DNA of 53,338 nt from an uncultured Roseovarius sp. (lineage in GTDB: Bacteria; Pseudomonadota; Alphaproteobacteria; Rhodobacterales; Rhodobacteraceae). Shown here in pieces: positions 9,202-17,230 of the stretch. The notes under the pieces are model-generated. The model saw only the letters and a list, made by a program, of their open reading frames with translations, had not been told where the DNA came from and did not search any database. The translations under genes and the position numbers were made by a program. The stretch lies in contig NZ_CAMYMD010000087.1 in assembly GCF_947259555.1 (NCBI RefSeq), forward strand, positions 1-53,338, read 5' to 3'. Numbering within the stretch: the first letter of the stretch is position 1; every line of letters starts with the position of its first letter.

Positions 9202-9588
9202 TCAGTTCACCGATCCAACATCTGTCCCGGTCAAACTCCATTGCTTTGTCTGAGACGGAAAAAACGCCTCGACTGCCGCAGTGGCGATCACCAGCGTTTC
9301 TCCACTGACCGGATCGGTCACGTTCTGCCCGCCGGGCACAACCCGCACGTTGGCCTGTCCCCGTGGCAGGCCTTCGGTCAATGCCTCGGGATCGACCTGT
9401 TCAGGCTCTTGCACGCCGACCGTCACGACAACCCGCATGTCCTGATGCCGCAGGGTCGTATTCAAGAACATCGGTATCGTGGAATGGCGGATCGCATCCT
9501 CGATCGCCCGGGCGGCGGCCTTTTGATAATCCATGCCGTGCAGATCGTTGCCCATGCCCATCTCGATAATGAAACGCTGCTCGCTCAT
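9202..9588 (-). CDS. Lin0512 family protein (copy 1)
   Basis: This is a 128-residue protein of the Lin0512 family, which has no assigned biochemical function. It shows the family pattern in order: FIIEMGMGNDLHGMDYQKAA, then AAARAIEDAIRHSTIP, then DMRVVVTVGVQEPEQVD with ALTEGLPRGQANVRVVPGG. A paralogue lies immediately upstream, overlapping by four bases (ATGA), so the two are translationally coupled and may form a heteromer. cobO precedes both. The repeated link of this family to cobaltochelatase and cobO neighbourhoods is my recollection of gene order and suggests a role in cobalamin or corrinoid handling. No catalytic motif is evident. Confidence 0.85.
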   Translation of the reverse strand: MSEQRFIIEMGMGNDLHGMDYQKAAARAIEDAIRHSTIPMFLNTTLRHQDMRVVVTVGVQEPEQVDPEALTEGLPRGQANVRVVPGGQNVTDPVSGETLVIATAAVEAFFPSQTKQWSLTGTDVGSVN

Positions 9589-9932
9589 GCGCTTGGCTCC
9601 ATGTCGAAGGACACAGATATAGCGGCATTGGCGATGACCGTGGGCCGCCCCACCGGGCGCGGAATATCGAGACCGCCCTGCGCCACGTGAACCGTGACCT
9701 GACCATAAGGAAAGATCGCGCGCAGGGCGTCGACATCCACGGCGTCGGGGGCCTGCACCGCGATATCGAGATCGATCAGCATGTCGGTTTTTTCAAAGCC
9801 GAACAGCTCTGCCAGATTGATCGAGTTGTGCCAGAGCGCATCGCGCACCGCGCGTGCGGCGGCCTCGGTGTAATCCTGGCGCCGCAGCGACGTGCCCATG
9901 CCGAATTCGGTCAGCAACCGGGTCTTGGCCAT
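9585..9932 (-). CDS. Lin0512 family protein (copy 2)
   Basis: This 115-residue paralogue of the adjacent gene begins RLLTEFGMGTSLRRQDYTEA after the first four residues, and continues AAARAVRDALWHNSINLAEL and IDLDIAVQAPDAVDVDALRA. The alternation of a conserved EFGMG or EMGMG start, a predicted amphipathic helix and beta strands is shared with copy 1, although the two sequences have diverged considerably. Its stop overlaps the start of copy 1 by four bases, and its own start lies three bases after the cobO stop, so the three genes form one tight operon. Function is unknown; co-expression with cobO suggests a cobalamin-related role. Confidence 0.85.
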   Translation of the reverse strand: MAKTRLLTEFGMGTSLRRQDYTEAAARAVRDALWHNSINLAELFGFEKTDMLIDLDIAVQAPDAVDVDALRAIFPYGQVTVHVAQGGLDIPRPVGRPTVIANAAISVSFDMEPSA

Positions 9933-9935
9933 CGC

Positions 9936-10544
9936 TCAGAACTCCACCCCGATCTGCGCCTTGATGCCCGAGCGGAACGGATGCTTGACCAGTTCCATCT
10001 CTGTGACGAGATCGGCGATCTCGATCAGCTCATCCTTGGCGTTGCGCCCGGTGAGCACGACATGGGTCATGTGGGGCTTTTCCTCGGCGAGGAACTGCAC
10101 CACCTCGTTGATATCGAGATAGTCATAGCGCAGGGCAATATTGATTTCGTCCAGCAACACCATCTTGTTGCTCTCATCGCGGATCAGGTCCTTGGCCCTG
10201 GCCCAGGCCGCCTGTGCCATCTCCGTGTCACGGGTGCGATCCTGTGTTTCCCAGGTAAACCCCTCGCCCATGGTATGAAACGCGCAGGTGTCCGAAAATT
10301 TCGACAGGATCATGTCCCGCTCGCCGGTGCTCATCCCCCCCTTTATGAACTGCACCACCGCGCATTTCATGTCATGCGCGATACAGCGAAAGATCATACC
10401 GAACGCGGCAGAGGATTTGCCCTTGCCCTTTCCGGTGTGGACGATGATCAGGCCCTTCTCATCGGTCTTGGTGGCCATGATCTTGTCACGGGCCGCTTTT
10501 TTCTTGGCCATCTTCATCGCATGGCGGTCGGGATCGTCGGTCAT
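9936..10544 (-). CDS. cobO: Cob(I)yrinic acid a,c-diamide adenosyltransferase
   Basis: This is the CobA/CobO-type ATP:corrinoid adenosyltransferase (202 residues), which attaches the 5'-deoxyadenosyl group to the cobalt of cobyrinic acid diamide. The P-loop HTGKGKGKSSAAFG (around residues 36-49) and the segments RNAKDELIEIADLVTEMELV and KHPFRSGIKAQIGVEF at the end are characteristic. Two ATG codons are in tandem; the second (10544) leaves a better distance from the ribosome site GGCAGGAG. A longer in-frame start at 10652 would run into the upstream gene region and lacks conservation. Two Lin0512 genes follow in the same operon. No cobalamin riboswitch was recognised in the 77-base gap upstream. 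Confidence 0.95.
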   Translation of the reverse strand: MTDDPDRHAMKMAKKKAARDKIMATKTDEKGLIIVHTGKGKGKSSAAFGMIFRCIAHDMKCAVVQFIKGGMSTGERDMILSKFSDTCAFHTMGEGFTWETQDRTRDTEMAQAAWARAKDLIRDESNKMVLLDEINIALRYDYLDINEVVQFLAEEKPHMTHVVLTGRNAKDELIEIADLVTEMELVKHPFRSGIKAQIGVEF

Positions 10545-10621
10545 CATTGGCTCCTGCCGGGATATATCGTTTGCGAAAGTGTGGCAGACCGCCTCCGGCG
10601 TGCAAGCCCTTTCTGCGCCAC

Positions 10622-11560
10622 TCAGAGCCGTTTCAGCACCACCGACACCCAAAGCGCCAGCGTACTTATGCGGCTTTGCCTGTAAAGACCCAGTTGGTGC
10701 AAACGCGCCAAACGGTTCGGCAATGGCCCTTCACGCATGGCTACGAATTCCGACAGGATCTGACGGTTTTCCTGCGTCAGATTACCCTCAAGCCGCGATA
10801 GCGCCGCGATATTGGTCTCATTCCAGTCGCGGAACTGACCCTGTAACAATTGCCACAGCCTCCGCAGACGAGCCGCGCCAGTATCATTCGCACCGATCTG
10901 GTTCACGCCATGCTGGCGATAGAAAAGCGTTGGCGCGTCGTCATGCACCACCACACCACCCGCCCCGGTGATCAATTGATAAACCCACCAATCGTGCACA
11001 ACGACCCGCTCGACATGTTCCGAAGACGCCTCGACAAGACGCGCGGCAGCGGCGTTGAGAATGATCGTGTTGCCCGACGCCACATTTTGCACCAGCGCAT
11101 TGCGAAAGGACGGGCAGCGGGGGCGCTCGGCGGAAAGACGTCTGTTATCCAGCGTATCATCCACGATCCATGTACGGCTACAATAGAGCGCCGGGCGCTG
11201 CGGATCCTCAGCCTCAAGCGCCGCAACCCCCCGAGAAACCTTGTCAGGCAACCACACGTCATCCTGATCACAAAACGCCAGCCAATGATCAGGCGGCGCA
11301 TGATCGGCCGCCCGGCGAATCAGGGACAAGAAATTCGCGGCACCGCCCTGACCCGGCCCTGACAGGCAGGTGGCCGCCGTCGTTGCGGCAAACTCTTCAA
11401 GCACACGCGCGCTGCCGTCAGACGAGCCATCATCGCTGGCGATCAACTGCCAGTGCGGATGGTCCTGCGCCACGATGCTCTGCAATTGTTCGGACAGAAA
11501 CTCACCGCCATTATATACGGCCATTAGAATGACAACGTGAGGCTTGGGTTTCTTTGGCAT
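10622..11560 (-). CDS. Family 2 glycosyltransferase
   Basis: This is a GT-A fold glycosyltransferase (312 residues) that probably adds a sugar, possibly rhamnose, to a surface polysaccharide. It opens with HVVILMAVYNGGEFLSEQL and IASDDGSSDGSARVLEEF, the nucleotide-sugar binding core, followed by WLAFCDQDDVWLPDKV, which holds the DxDD metal-binding region. HDWWVYQLITGAGGVVVHDD and FYRQHGVNQIG are typical of rhamnosyltransferase-like GT2 enzymes. No membrane segment is seen. It lies downstream of rfbD (dTDP-rhamnose synthesis) on the same strand after a 245-base gap, which favours rhamnose as donor; this remains inference. Confidence 0.88.
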   Translation of the reverse strand: MPKKPKPHVVILMAVYNGGEFLSEQLQSIVAQDHPHWQLIASDDGSSDGSARVLEEFAATTAATCLSGPGQGGAANFLSLIRRAADHAPPDHWLAFCDQDDVWLPDKVSRGVAALEAEDPQRPALYCSRTWIVDDTLDNRRLSAERPRCPSFRNALVQNVASGNTIILNAAAARLVEASSEHVERVVVHDWWVYQLITGAGGVVVHDDAPTLFYRQHGVNQIGANDTGAARLRRLWQLLQGQFRDWNETNIAALSRLEGNLTQENRQILSEFVAMREGPLPNRLARLHQLGLYRQSRISTLALWVSVVLKRL

Positions 11561-11805
11561 GACTCAGAACGCAACTTTGACTGGATGGCACTCACAGTCC
11601 GCACTAGACGTTGGGTTTTCTTTAAACGGGACGGGAACAGTCTGATCAGGGACACTCTGCAAATTCGCAACATGGCGATATTCACGCCACGTGAGATACC
11701 GGTTGGATAAGTGGGCCGAATGTTGTGTCAGCCTCTGCAAATGGTGCTCCGAACTTTGTGGCCCACTTTTGCCTAGCACAAGGGCCGTGTCTGCTTGCAA
11801 GACAG

Positions 11806-12651
11806 TCATGTTAGCGCCAGATCTTTAAGAATAAGTGATAGACCGGCTCTCCAGTCCGGGCGCGCGATGCCAAAGTCCGCCTCCAGCGTGCCGCAGTCAA
11901 GCCGGGAATTCAGCGGTCTTGGTGCCGGCGTCGGATATTCCGATGTCGGGATCCCGAATACATCGACCTCGGCACCGGAGCGCGAGAATATCTCGCGTGC
12001 GAAACCGGCCCAGCTGGTATCCGGCGCACCGCTGAAATGGTATAGTCCGCCCTCGTGTCCTGCGACCATGGCGCGCCCGATCCGCAACAGCGCCGCCGCG
12101 ATATCCGCCGCAGGGGTCGGTCCGCCGATCTGATCCTCAACAACAGTGAGGCTCTCGCGCGTTTCCGCGAGGCGCAGCATCGTCTTGATAAAATTGTTGC
12201 CGTGGGCCGAGACGACCCAGGACGTGCGCAGGATCGCCGCGCGTCCGCCCGCATCGCGCACCGCCACCTCGCCTGCACGCTTGCTGCGACCGTAGGCATT
12301 GCAAGGTGCCACCGGATCGGATGGGCTGCGCGGTTCGGTGCCGGTGCCGTCAAACACGTAATCCGTCGAAATGTGACAAAATGGAATGTTCTGCGCGGCG
12401 CAGGCGCGCGCCATCGCCCCCGGCGCGTCGGCATTGATCAGAGTCGCTTGCGCTTCGTCCTCCTCGGCCCGGTCAACGGCGGTGTAGGCGGCGGCGTTGA
12501 TCACCAGATCAGGCGCGGCGGTCCTGATCGCCTCGGCGCAGCGTTCGGGCCGGCTCAGATCCGCGTCATCGCGGCCCAATGCCGTTACATCTGCAATCCT
12601 TTGCAACTCACGCGCCACCTGTCCCGTCTTGCCAAACACAAGGATGTTCAT
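11806..12651 (-). CDS. rfbD: dTDP-4-dehydrorhamnose reductase
   Basis: This enzyme (281 residues) performs the last step of dTDP-L-rhamnose synthesis, the NADPH reduction of dTDP-4-keto-rhamnose. The nucleotide-binding loop is FGKTGQVA near the start. INAAAYTAVDRAEEDEAQAT and ISTDYVFDG are classic RmlD signatures, and the catalytic Tyr-x3-Lys is in CNAYGRSK. The family length is about 290, so it is complete. rfbC lies upstream on the same strand after 139 bases; rfbA and rfbB are not in the window, so the set is split on the chromosome. Confidence 0.95.
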   Translation of the reverse strand: MNILVFGKTGQVARELQRIADVTALGRDDADLSRPERCAEAIRTAAPDLVINAAAYTAVDRAEEDEAQATLINADAPGAMARACAAQNIPFCHISTDYVFDGTGTEPRSPSDPVAPCNAYGRSKRAGEVAVRDAGGRAAILRTSWVVSAHGNNFIKTMLRLAETRESLTVVEDQIGGPTPAADIAAALLRIGRAMVAGHEGGLYHFSGAPDTSWAGFAREIFSRSGAEVDVFGIPTSEYPTPAPRPLNSRLDCGTLEADFGIARPDWRAGLSLILKDLALT

Positions 12652-12790
12652 CCCACGCTCCCTGTTGGTGCAACTTTGACATCGCGCCCTGCGTCTTTTT
12701 GAGCCCGGCCGCCCCGCGTCGACGCAAGCTCACGCGACGGCCCCGGATGATGGCCACAAGTCCCGGTTGCGGTTATGGCTGGCCCGATCA

Positions 12791-13357
12791 CTATGTCTCC
12801 TCGATCGTGAACGGGCTTTGGAACCCGGACAGGTTTTGCGCCCGGGCATCTTTATCGCTCAGAATAACGTCGGCGCGATCAACACCCCAGTCGATGCCGA
12901 TGTCCGGATCGTCGAACCGGACCGCGCCATCGCAGTCGGGTGCGTAATAATCCGAACATTTGTAAATGATTTCCGTCATCGGCGCACGCGTCATAAAGCC
13001 ATGCAGGAACCCTTCGGGAACAAAGAGCTGGCGCCCGTTTTCAAAGCTCAGCTCCACCCCGACCCAATGCCCATAGGTCGGGCTGCCCCGGCGCACATCC
13101 ACCGCCACGTCGAAAAGCGCGCCGCGACCACACCGTACCAGCTTGGCCTGCGCATGCGGGGGCGCCTGAAAATGCAACCCGCGAATGGTCCCGGCATGCT
13201 CTGAAAGGGAATGATTGTCCTGCACGAAATCAACGTCGAGTCCGGCCTCCGCCATCGACCGGCGGCTCCAACTCTCGCTGAAGAACCCCCGACTGTCACC
13301 ATGTCGGGCAGGCGAAACGATAAACACCCCTGGTAAAACGGTCGGTTCAATCTGCAT
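12791..13357 (-). CDS. rfbC: dTDP-4-dehydrorhamnose 3,5-epimerase
   Basis: This is an RmlC cupin enzyme (188 residues from the chosen start) that epimerises C3 and C5 of dTDP-4-keto-6-deoxyglucose. It begins MQIEPTVLPGVFIVSPARHG. It carries GFFSESW, DNHSLSEHAGTIRGLHFQ with the catalytic His, KLVRCGRGALFDVAVDVR and PEGFLHGFMT. The frame is open to an earlier ATG at 13426, but the inner ATG gives the standard family length of about 185. It is followed by rfbD on the same strand. Its promoter is presumably in the 160-base gap next to rutR. Confidence 0.95.
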   Translation of the reverse strand: MQIEPTVLPGVFIVSPARHGDSRGFFSESWSRRSMAEAGLDVDFVQDNHSLSEHAGTIRGLHFQAPPHAQAKLVRCGRGALFDVAVDVRRGSPTYGHWVGVELSFENGRQLFVPEGFLHGFMTRAPMTEIIYKCSDYYAPDCDGAVRFDDPDIGIDWGVDRADVILSDKDARAQNLSGFQSPFTIEET

Positions 13358-13516
13358 TGGCTGGCATGTCTTTCTTTTCAATCGGCGGCTGTCTTGATGG
13401 AACCTGCCTGAGCAGACTTGTGCCAAATCGTGGCGACCTCTACCAGAGCCAATACCGTCAAAAACTGCGTACAGGGGCCATCAGCGCTGAAAGTTGTTTA
13501 ACGTCAATACGTTGAC

Positions 13517-14158
13517 CTAGATCACATCCCGATCAGGTGTCAGTAACCTGCGAAACATCCGGTCCAGATGCGACGCCGCAGTGTCATGCACATCCTGCGC
13601 GCTCGTCAACACCCGCACCTGCGCCTCGAAATCTGCATAATGCTGCGTCGTGGCCCAGATGGAAAAGAGCAGATGCCTTGGATCGACAGGCGCCAGCCGT
13701 CCAGCCTCGATCCAGCCATCGATGACCGCCGCAGTCTCATCGACTAGCGGCTTCAGGACACTTTCCAGATGCGGGGCCATGCGCGGCGCGCCCTGCAAGA
13801 TCTCATTGGCGAACAGACGGCTCTCGCGCGGCAGATCCCGCGACATGTCCAGCTTGCGCTGCACATAGGTCATGAGTTCCTCAAGCGGATTTCCATCAGG
13901 ATCAACCGCGCGCAAGGGGGCCAGCCACGCGTGCATCAGTTGATTGAGCAAGGTGACATGAATCTCTTGCTTGCCTTCGAAATAATAAAGAATGTTCGGC
14001 TTGCTCAGCCCGGCCTCTGCCGCGATCTGATCCAGAGTCGCCCCGCGATATCCATGCGCGGAAAACACCTCCAGCGCAGCATCGAGGATGCGCTTGCGGT
14101 TTCGCAGCTGAATTCTGCTTGGTTTTCGACTGGCCTGTGCAACGGGGGCTTGTGGCAT
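13517..14158 (-). CDS. rutR: RutR-like TetR family regulator of pyrimidine catabolism
   Basis: This is a 213-residue TetR-family repressor closely resembling E. coli RutR, the uracil- and thymine-sensing regulator (212 residues). The helix-turn-helix reads IAAEAGLSKPNILYYFEGKQ. The ligand domain keeps the RutR-specific stretches SRDLPRESRLFANEILQGAP, VIDGWIEAGRLAPVDPRHLL and FSIWATTQHYADFEAQV. The ATG at 14158 is preferred, with ribosome site AAAGGACG and correct family length; the frame itself reaches 14263. It is divergent from the carbamoyl-beta-alanine amidohydrolase and dihydropyrimidinase genes, and the intervening region holds a perfect RutR-type dyad. It probably controls those genes and preTA, relieved by pyrimidine. 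Confidence 0.92.
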   Translation of the reverse strand: MPQAPVAQASRKPSRIQLRNRKRILDAALEVFSAHGYRGATLDQIAAEAGLSKPNILYYFEGKQEIHVTLLNQLMHAWLAPLRAVDPDGNPLEELMTYVQRKLDMSRDLPRESRLFANEILQGAPRMAPHLESVLKPLVDETAAVIDGWIEAGRLAPVDPRHLLFSIWATTQHYADFEAQVRVLTSAQDVHDTAASHLDRMFRRLLTPDRDVI

Positions 14159-14274
14159 TCTCGTCCTTTCCCTGAAGGGGCACTTTTTTGACCGCCCTTG
14201 CATGCAGCTTAGCCAGATCGGCACTCTGTCCCAAGACGAATCTTGACAGGGACCATGCCCCACGCAATCGTAAG

Positions 14275-14290
14275 TTTACCAAATGGTAAA
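14275..14290. promoter_or_regulatory. RutR-type operator before the amidohydrolase-dihydropyrimidinase operon
   Basis: TTTACCAAATGGTAAA is a perfect inverted repeat around the central two bases. It matches the E. coli RutR consensus TTGACCAnnTGGTCAA at all but one position per arm. It lies 53 bases upstream of the preferred start of the downstream gene and between it and rutR, so it may control both. The near-identical site before preT supports one regulon. Confidence 0.78.
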
Positions 14291-14343
14291 AAAGCGGCAA
14301 GGGTCCACAAGACTCCCCTTGCATCGACACAATGAGGGCAATG

Positions 14344-15594
14344 ATGACGGCACCCGGCGAAAACCTGAAGATCAACAGCGAGCGGCTGTGGGACAGCATC
14401 ATGGAAATGGCCGAGATCGGCCCCGGCGTGGCAGGCGGTAACAACCGCCAGACGCTGACCGACGAGGATGCCGAGGGGCGCGCGGTGTTTCAGTCCTGGT
14501 GCGAGGCGGCGGGCATGACCATGGGCCTCGATGAGATGGGCAACATGTTCGCGCGGCGCGAAGGCACCGACGCGCAGGCGCTGCCGGTTTACGTGGGCAG
14601 CCATCTCGACACCCAGCCCACGGGCGGCAAATACGACGGCGTGCTCGGCGTGCTGGCCGGGCTGGAGATCATCCGCACCCTCAACGACCTCGATATCAAG
14701 ACAAAGCATCCGATCGTCGTCACCAACTGGACCAATGAGGAAGGCACCCGCTTTGCCCCCGCCATGCTGGCCTCGGGCGTGTTCGCGGGGGTGCTCGACC
14801 GCGATTGGGCCTATGACCGGGTCGATGCCGCGGGCAAGCGCTTTGGCGACGAGCTGGAGCGGATCGGCTGGAAGGGCCCCGAAAAGGTCGGCGACCGCAA
14901 GATGCACGCCTTTTTCGAGCTGCATATCGAGCAGGGCCCGATACTGGAGGCCGAAAACAAGCAGGTCGGCGTCGTCACCCACGGTCAGGGCCTGCGCTGG
15001 ATCGAATGCACGGTGACCGGCAAGGGCCAGCATACCGGCTCCACGCCGATGTACATGCGCCGCAACGCGGGCCGGGCATTGGCGCGGGTGACCGAACTGG
15101 TGCATGAAATTGCCCTGCAATATCAGCCCAATGCCGTGGGCGCGATCGGCCAGATCGACGTCTATCCCAACAGCCGCAACATCATCCCCGAAAAGGTCGT
15201 GTTCACCGTCGATTTCCGCTCTCACGTGCTCGAGACGCTGGAGGCGATGGTCACCGAGCTGAACGAGACCGCACCGGGGCTCTGTGCCGATGTGGGCGTC
15301 AATTTCAAATCCGAAGTGGTGGGCTTTTTTGATCCGCCCGCCTTTGACGAGACCCTGGTGGGCCGGGTGCGCAACGCCGCCGAACGTCTGGGCTACAGCC
15401 ATATGGATATCGTCTCGGGCGCCGGGCACGATGCCTGCTGGGTCAACAAGATCTATCCCACCACCATGGTGATGTGCCCCTGCAAGGACGGGCTGAGCCA
15501 TAACGAGGCCGAGGAGATCACCCCCGACTGGGCGCGCGCGGGGGCGGATGTGCTGCTGCACGCGGTGCTGGAGACGGCGGAGATTGTGGATTGA
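14344..15594 (+). CDS. N-carbamoyl-beta-alanine amidohydrolase (beta-ureidopropionase), Zn-dependent M20 type
   Basis: This is an M20-family amidase/carbamoylase (416 residues) that hydrolyses N-carbamoyl-beta-alanine to beta-alanine, CO2 and ammonia, the third step of reductive pyrimidine breakdown. The di-metal site motifs are visible: YVGSHLDTQPTGGKYDGVLG, NWTNEEGTRFAPAMLASGVF and ELHIEQGPILE. AGHDACWVNKIYPTTMVMCP lies near the end. Allantoate or other carbamoylase activity is the main alternative, but the adjacent dihydropyrimidinase and RutR fit pyrimidine use. Three in-frame ATGs (14332, 14341, 14344) are possible; the third has the best spacing from GAGGG. It is first in the operon, with dihydropyrimidinase 77 bases on. 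Confidence 0.9.
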   Translation: MTAPGENLKINSERLWDSIMEMAEIGPGVAGGNNRQTLTDEDAEGRAVFQSWCEAAGMTMGLDEMGNMFARREGTDAQALPVYVGSHLDTQPTGGKYDGVLGVLAGLEIIRTLNDLDIKTKHPIVVTNWTNEEGTRFAPAMLASGVFAGVLDRDWAYDRVDAAGKRFGDELERIGWKGPEKVGDRKMHAFFELHIEQGPILEAENKQVGVVTHGQGLRWIECTVTGKGQHTGSTPMYMRRNAGRALARVTELVHEIALQYQPNAVGAIGQIDVYPNSRNIIPEKVVFTVDFRSHVLETLEAMVTELNETAPGLCADVGVNFKSEVVGFFDPPAFDETLVGRVRNAAERLGYSHMDIVSGAGHDACWVNKIYPTTMVMCPCKDGLSHNEAEEITPDWARAGADVLLHAVLETAEIVD

Positions 15595-15650
15595 TTGGGG
15601 GCCAGCCCCCAAACCCCCGGAGTATTTTCGGAACGATGAAGCCCGGGGGC
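15595..15650. repeat. Palindrome plus dispersed GAGTATTTT element
   Basis: TTGGGGGCCAGCCCCCAA (15595-15612) is a perfect stem directly after the amidohydrolase stop. It is followed by CCCCCGGAGTATTTTCGGAA, then CGATGAAG and CCCGGGGG. The 14-base core GGGGGCCAGCCCCC recurs exactly at 22701-22714. The GAGTATTTT..GAAC..TGAA part recurs at 18127-18149 (inverted), 18182-18204 and 34688-34709 (inverted). This looks like a rhodobacterial intergenic repeat, possibly acting as a terminator or mRNA stabiliser between the two genes. Confidence 0.7.
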
Positions 15651-15671
15651 AAGTAGACAGGGAGACAGGAC

Positions 15672-17135
15672 ATGACCACCAAAGTCATCAAGAACGGAAC
15701 CGTTGTCACCGCCGACCGCACCTGGAAGGCCGACGTGATGATCGAAGGCGAGACCATCAGCCGGATCGGCGAAGATCTCAAAGGCGACGAATATATCGAC
15801 GCCGAGGGGGCCTATGTGATCCCCGGCGGGATCGACCCGCACACACATCTGGAAATGCCGTTCATGGGCACCACGGCCGCCGAAACCTTTGAGACCGGCA
15901 CCTGGGCTGCGGCCTGTGGCGGCACCACCATGCTGGTCGATTTCTGCCTGCCCGGCGCGGACGGCTCGATCAAGAATGCGATCAACGAGTGGCACCGCAA
16001 GTCGGCTCCGCAGATCTGTTCTGACATCGGCTATCACATGGCGGTCACCGGCTGGAACGAGACCATCTTTGACGAAATGAAAGACGCCGTCGAGATGGGC
16101 GTCAACTCGTTCAAGCATTTCATGGCCTACAAGGGCGCGCTGATGATCGAGGACGACGAGATGTTCGCCTCCTTCAAGCGCTGCAAGGAGCTGGGCGCGC
16201 TGCCGATGGTGCATGCCGAGAACGGCGACATCGTGGCCGACCTGCAGCAACAGATGCTGGAGCAGGGCATCACCGGCCCCGAGGGGCACGCCTATTCGCG
16301 CCCGCCCGAGGTCGAGGGCGAGGCGGCCAACCGCGCGATCATGATCGCCGACGCGGCGGGGGTGCCGCTCTATATCGTGCATGTCAGTTGCGAGCAGGCG
16401 CATGAGGCGATCCGGCGCGCGCGGCAAAAGGGCATGCGGGTCTATGGCGAGCCACTGGCGCAATTCCTGACATTGGACGAGTCGGTGTATTTCAACACCG
16501 ACTGGGATCATGCCGCGCGCCGCGTGATGTCGCCGCCGTTCCGGTCCAAGGACCATCAGGACGGTCTCTGGGCCGGGCTTCAGGCCGGCTCGCTGCAGGT
16601 CGTGGCAACAGATCACGCCGCCTTTTCAACCGAGCAGAAACGCATGGGTCTGGGTGACTTCACCAAGATACCCAATGGCTCCAACGGCCTCGAAGAGCGG
16701 CTCGCCGTGCTTTGGACGCATGGGGTCGAGACCGGCCGCCTGACGCTCAATGAATTTGTCGCCGTGACATCGTCGAACGTGGCCAAGATCCTCAACATCT
16801 ACCCCAAGAAGGGCGCGCTCGTGGAAGGGGCGGATGCGGACATCGTCGTCTGGGACCCGAAGATCAGCAAGACGATCAGCGCCTCGAACCATCATTCGAT
16901 CCTCGATTACAACGTCTTCGAGGGCTTCGAGGTCAAGGCGCAACCGCGCTACACCATCAGCCGGGGCGAAGTGATCTGGGCATGGGGGCAGAATTCGCAG
17001 CCCCAGCCCGGGCGCGGCCGGTTCGTGCCACGGCCCGCCTTTCCATCCGCCCATCAGGCGCTGTCGAAATGGAAGGCGCTGACCGCCCCCAAGATGATCC
17101 AGCGCGATCCGCTGAACATCCCGGCGGGGATCTGA
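15672..17135 (+). CDS. hydA: Dihydropyrimidinase
   Basis: This is a cyclic amidohydrolase (487 residues) that opens the ring of 5,6-dihydrouracil or dihydrothymine to N-carbamoyl-beta-alanine or its methyl derivative. The zinc ligands start in GGIDPHTHLEMPF (His57, His59), and the likely carbamylated lysine is Lys154 in MAYKGALM. ENGDIVADLQQQML, YIVHVSCEQAHEAI and VATDHAAFSTEQK carry further metal ligands. Length and N-terminal EGETISRIG pattern match the D-hydantoinase/dihydropyrimidinase family. A ribosome site (GGGAGACAGGAC) precedes the ATG. With preTA and the upstream amidohydrolase it completes the reductive pathway. Control is presumably by RutR through the upstream operon promoter. 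Confidence 0.96.
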   Translation: MTTKVIKNGTVVTADRTWKADVMIEGETISRIGEDLKGDEYIDAEGAYVIPGGIDPHTHLEMPFMGTTAAETFETGTWAAACGGTTMLVDFCLPGADGSIKNAINEWHRKSAPQICSDIGYHMAVTGWNETIFDEMKDAVEMGVNSFKHFMAYKGALMIEDDEMFASFKRCKELGALPMVHAENGDIVADLQQQMLEQGITGPEGHAYSRPPEVEGEAANRAIMIADAAGVPLYIVHVSCEQAHEAIRRARQKGMRVYGEPLAQFLTLDESVYFNTDWDHAARRVMSPPFRSKDHQDGLWAGLQAGSLQVVATDHAAFSTEQKRMGLGDFTKIPNGSNGLEERLAVLWTHGVETGRLTLNEFVAVTSSNVAKILNIYPKKGALVEGADADIVVWDPKISKTISASNHHSILDYNVFEGFEVKAQPRYTISRGEVIWAWGQNSQPQPGRGRFVPRPAFPSAHQALSKWKALTAPKMIQRDPLNIPAGI

Positions 17136-17141
17136 AAAACG

Positions 17142-17172
17142 GGTGCGCCCGTCCAGTTTGCGGGGGCGCACC
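17142..17172 (+). terminator. Stem-loop between dihydropyrimidinase and the ABC importer
   Basis: GGTGCGCCC (17142-17150) and GGGCGCACC (17164-17172) form a perfect 9-bp stem with a 13-base loop. No T-run follows, so it may be a processing or partial-termination signal that lowers importer expression relative to the enzymes. TTGACA at 17175-17180 lies just downstream, but a convincing -10 at normal spacing was not found. Confidence 0.4.
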
Positions 17173-17230
17173 ACTTGACAAGAACGAGCCAGCCGGGCGC
17201 AGTATGCCCCGGGCCAGCAGGGGATGAGAC

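Noticed and set aside
10545..10621. A possible cobalamin riboswitch before cobO
   Set aside because: The gap is only 77 bases and shows no B12-box-like sequence or the length such an element needs. The region before cobN is outside the window.
11564..11809. An 81-codon minus-strand frame between the glycosyltransferase and rfbD
   Set aside because: It has no recognisable domain, and its composition is unlike a conserved protein. I treat the 245-base gap as non-coding, with low certainty.
13503..13516. A short dyad GTCAATACGTTGAC just after rutR
   Set aside because: The arms are only five bases and it is not placed at an obvious promoter of rfbC, so chance is likely.
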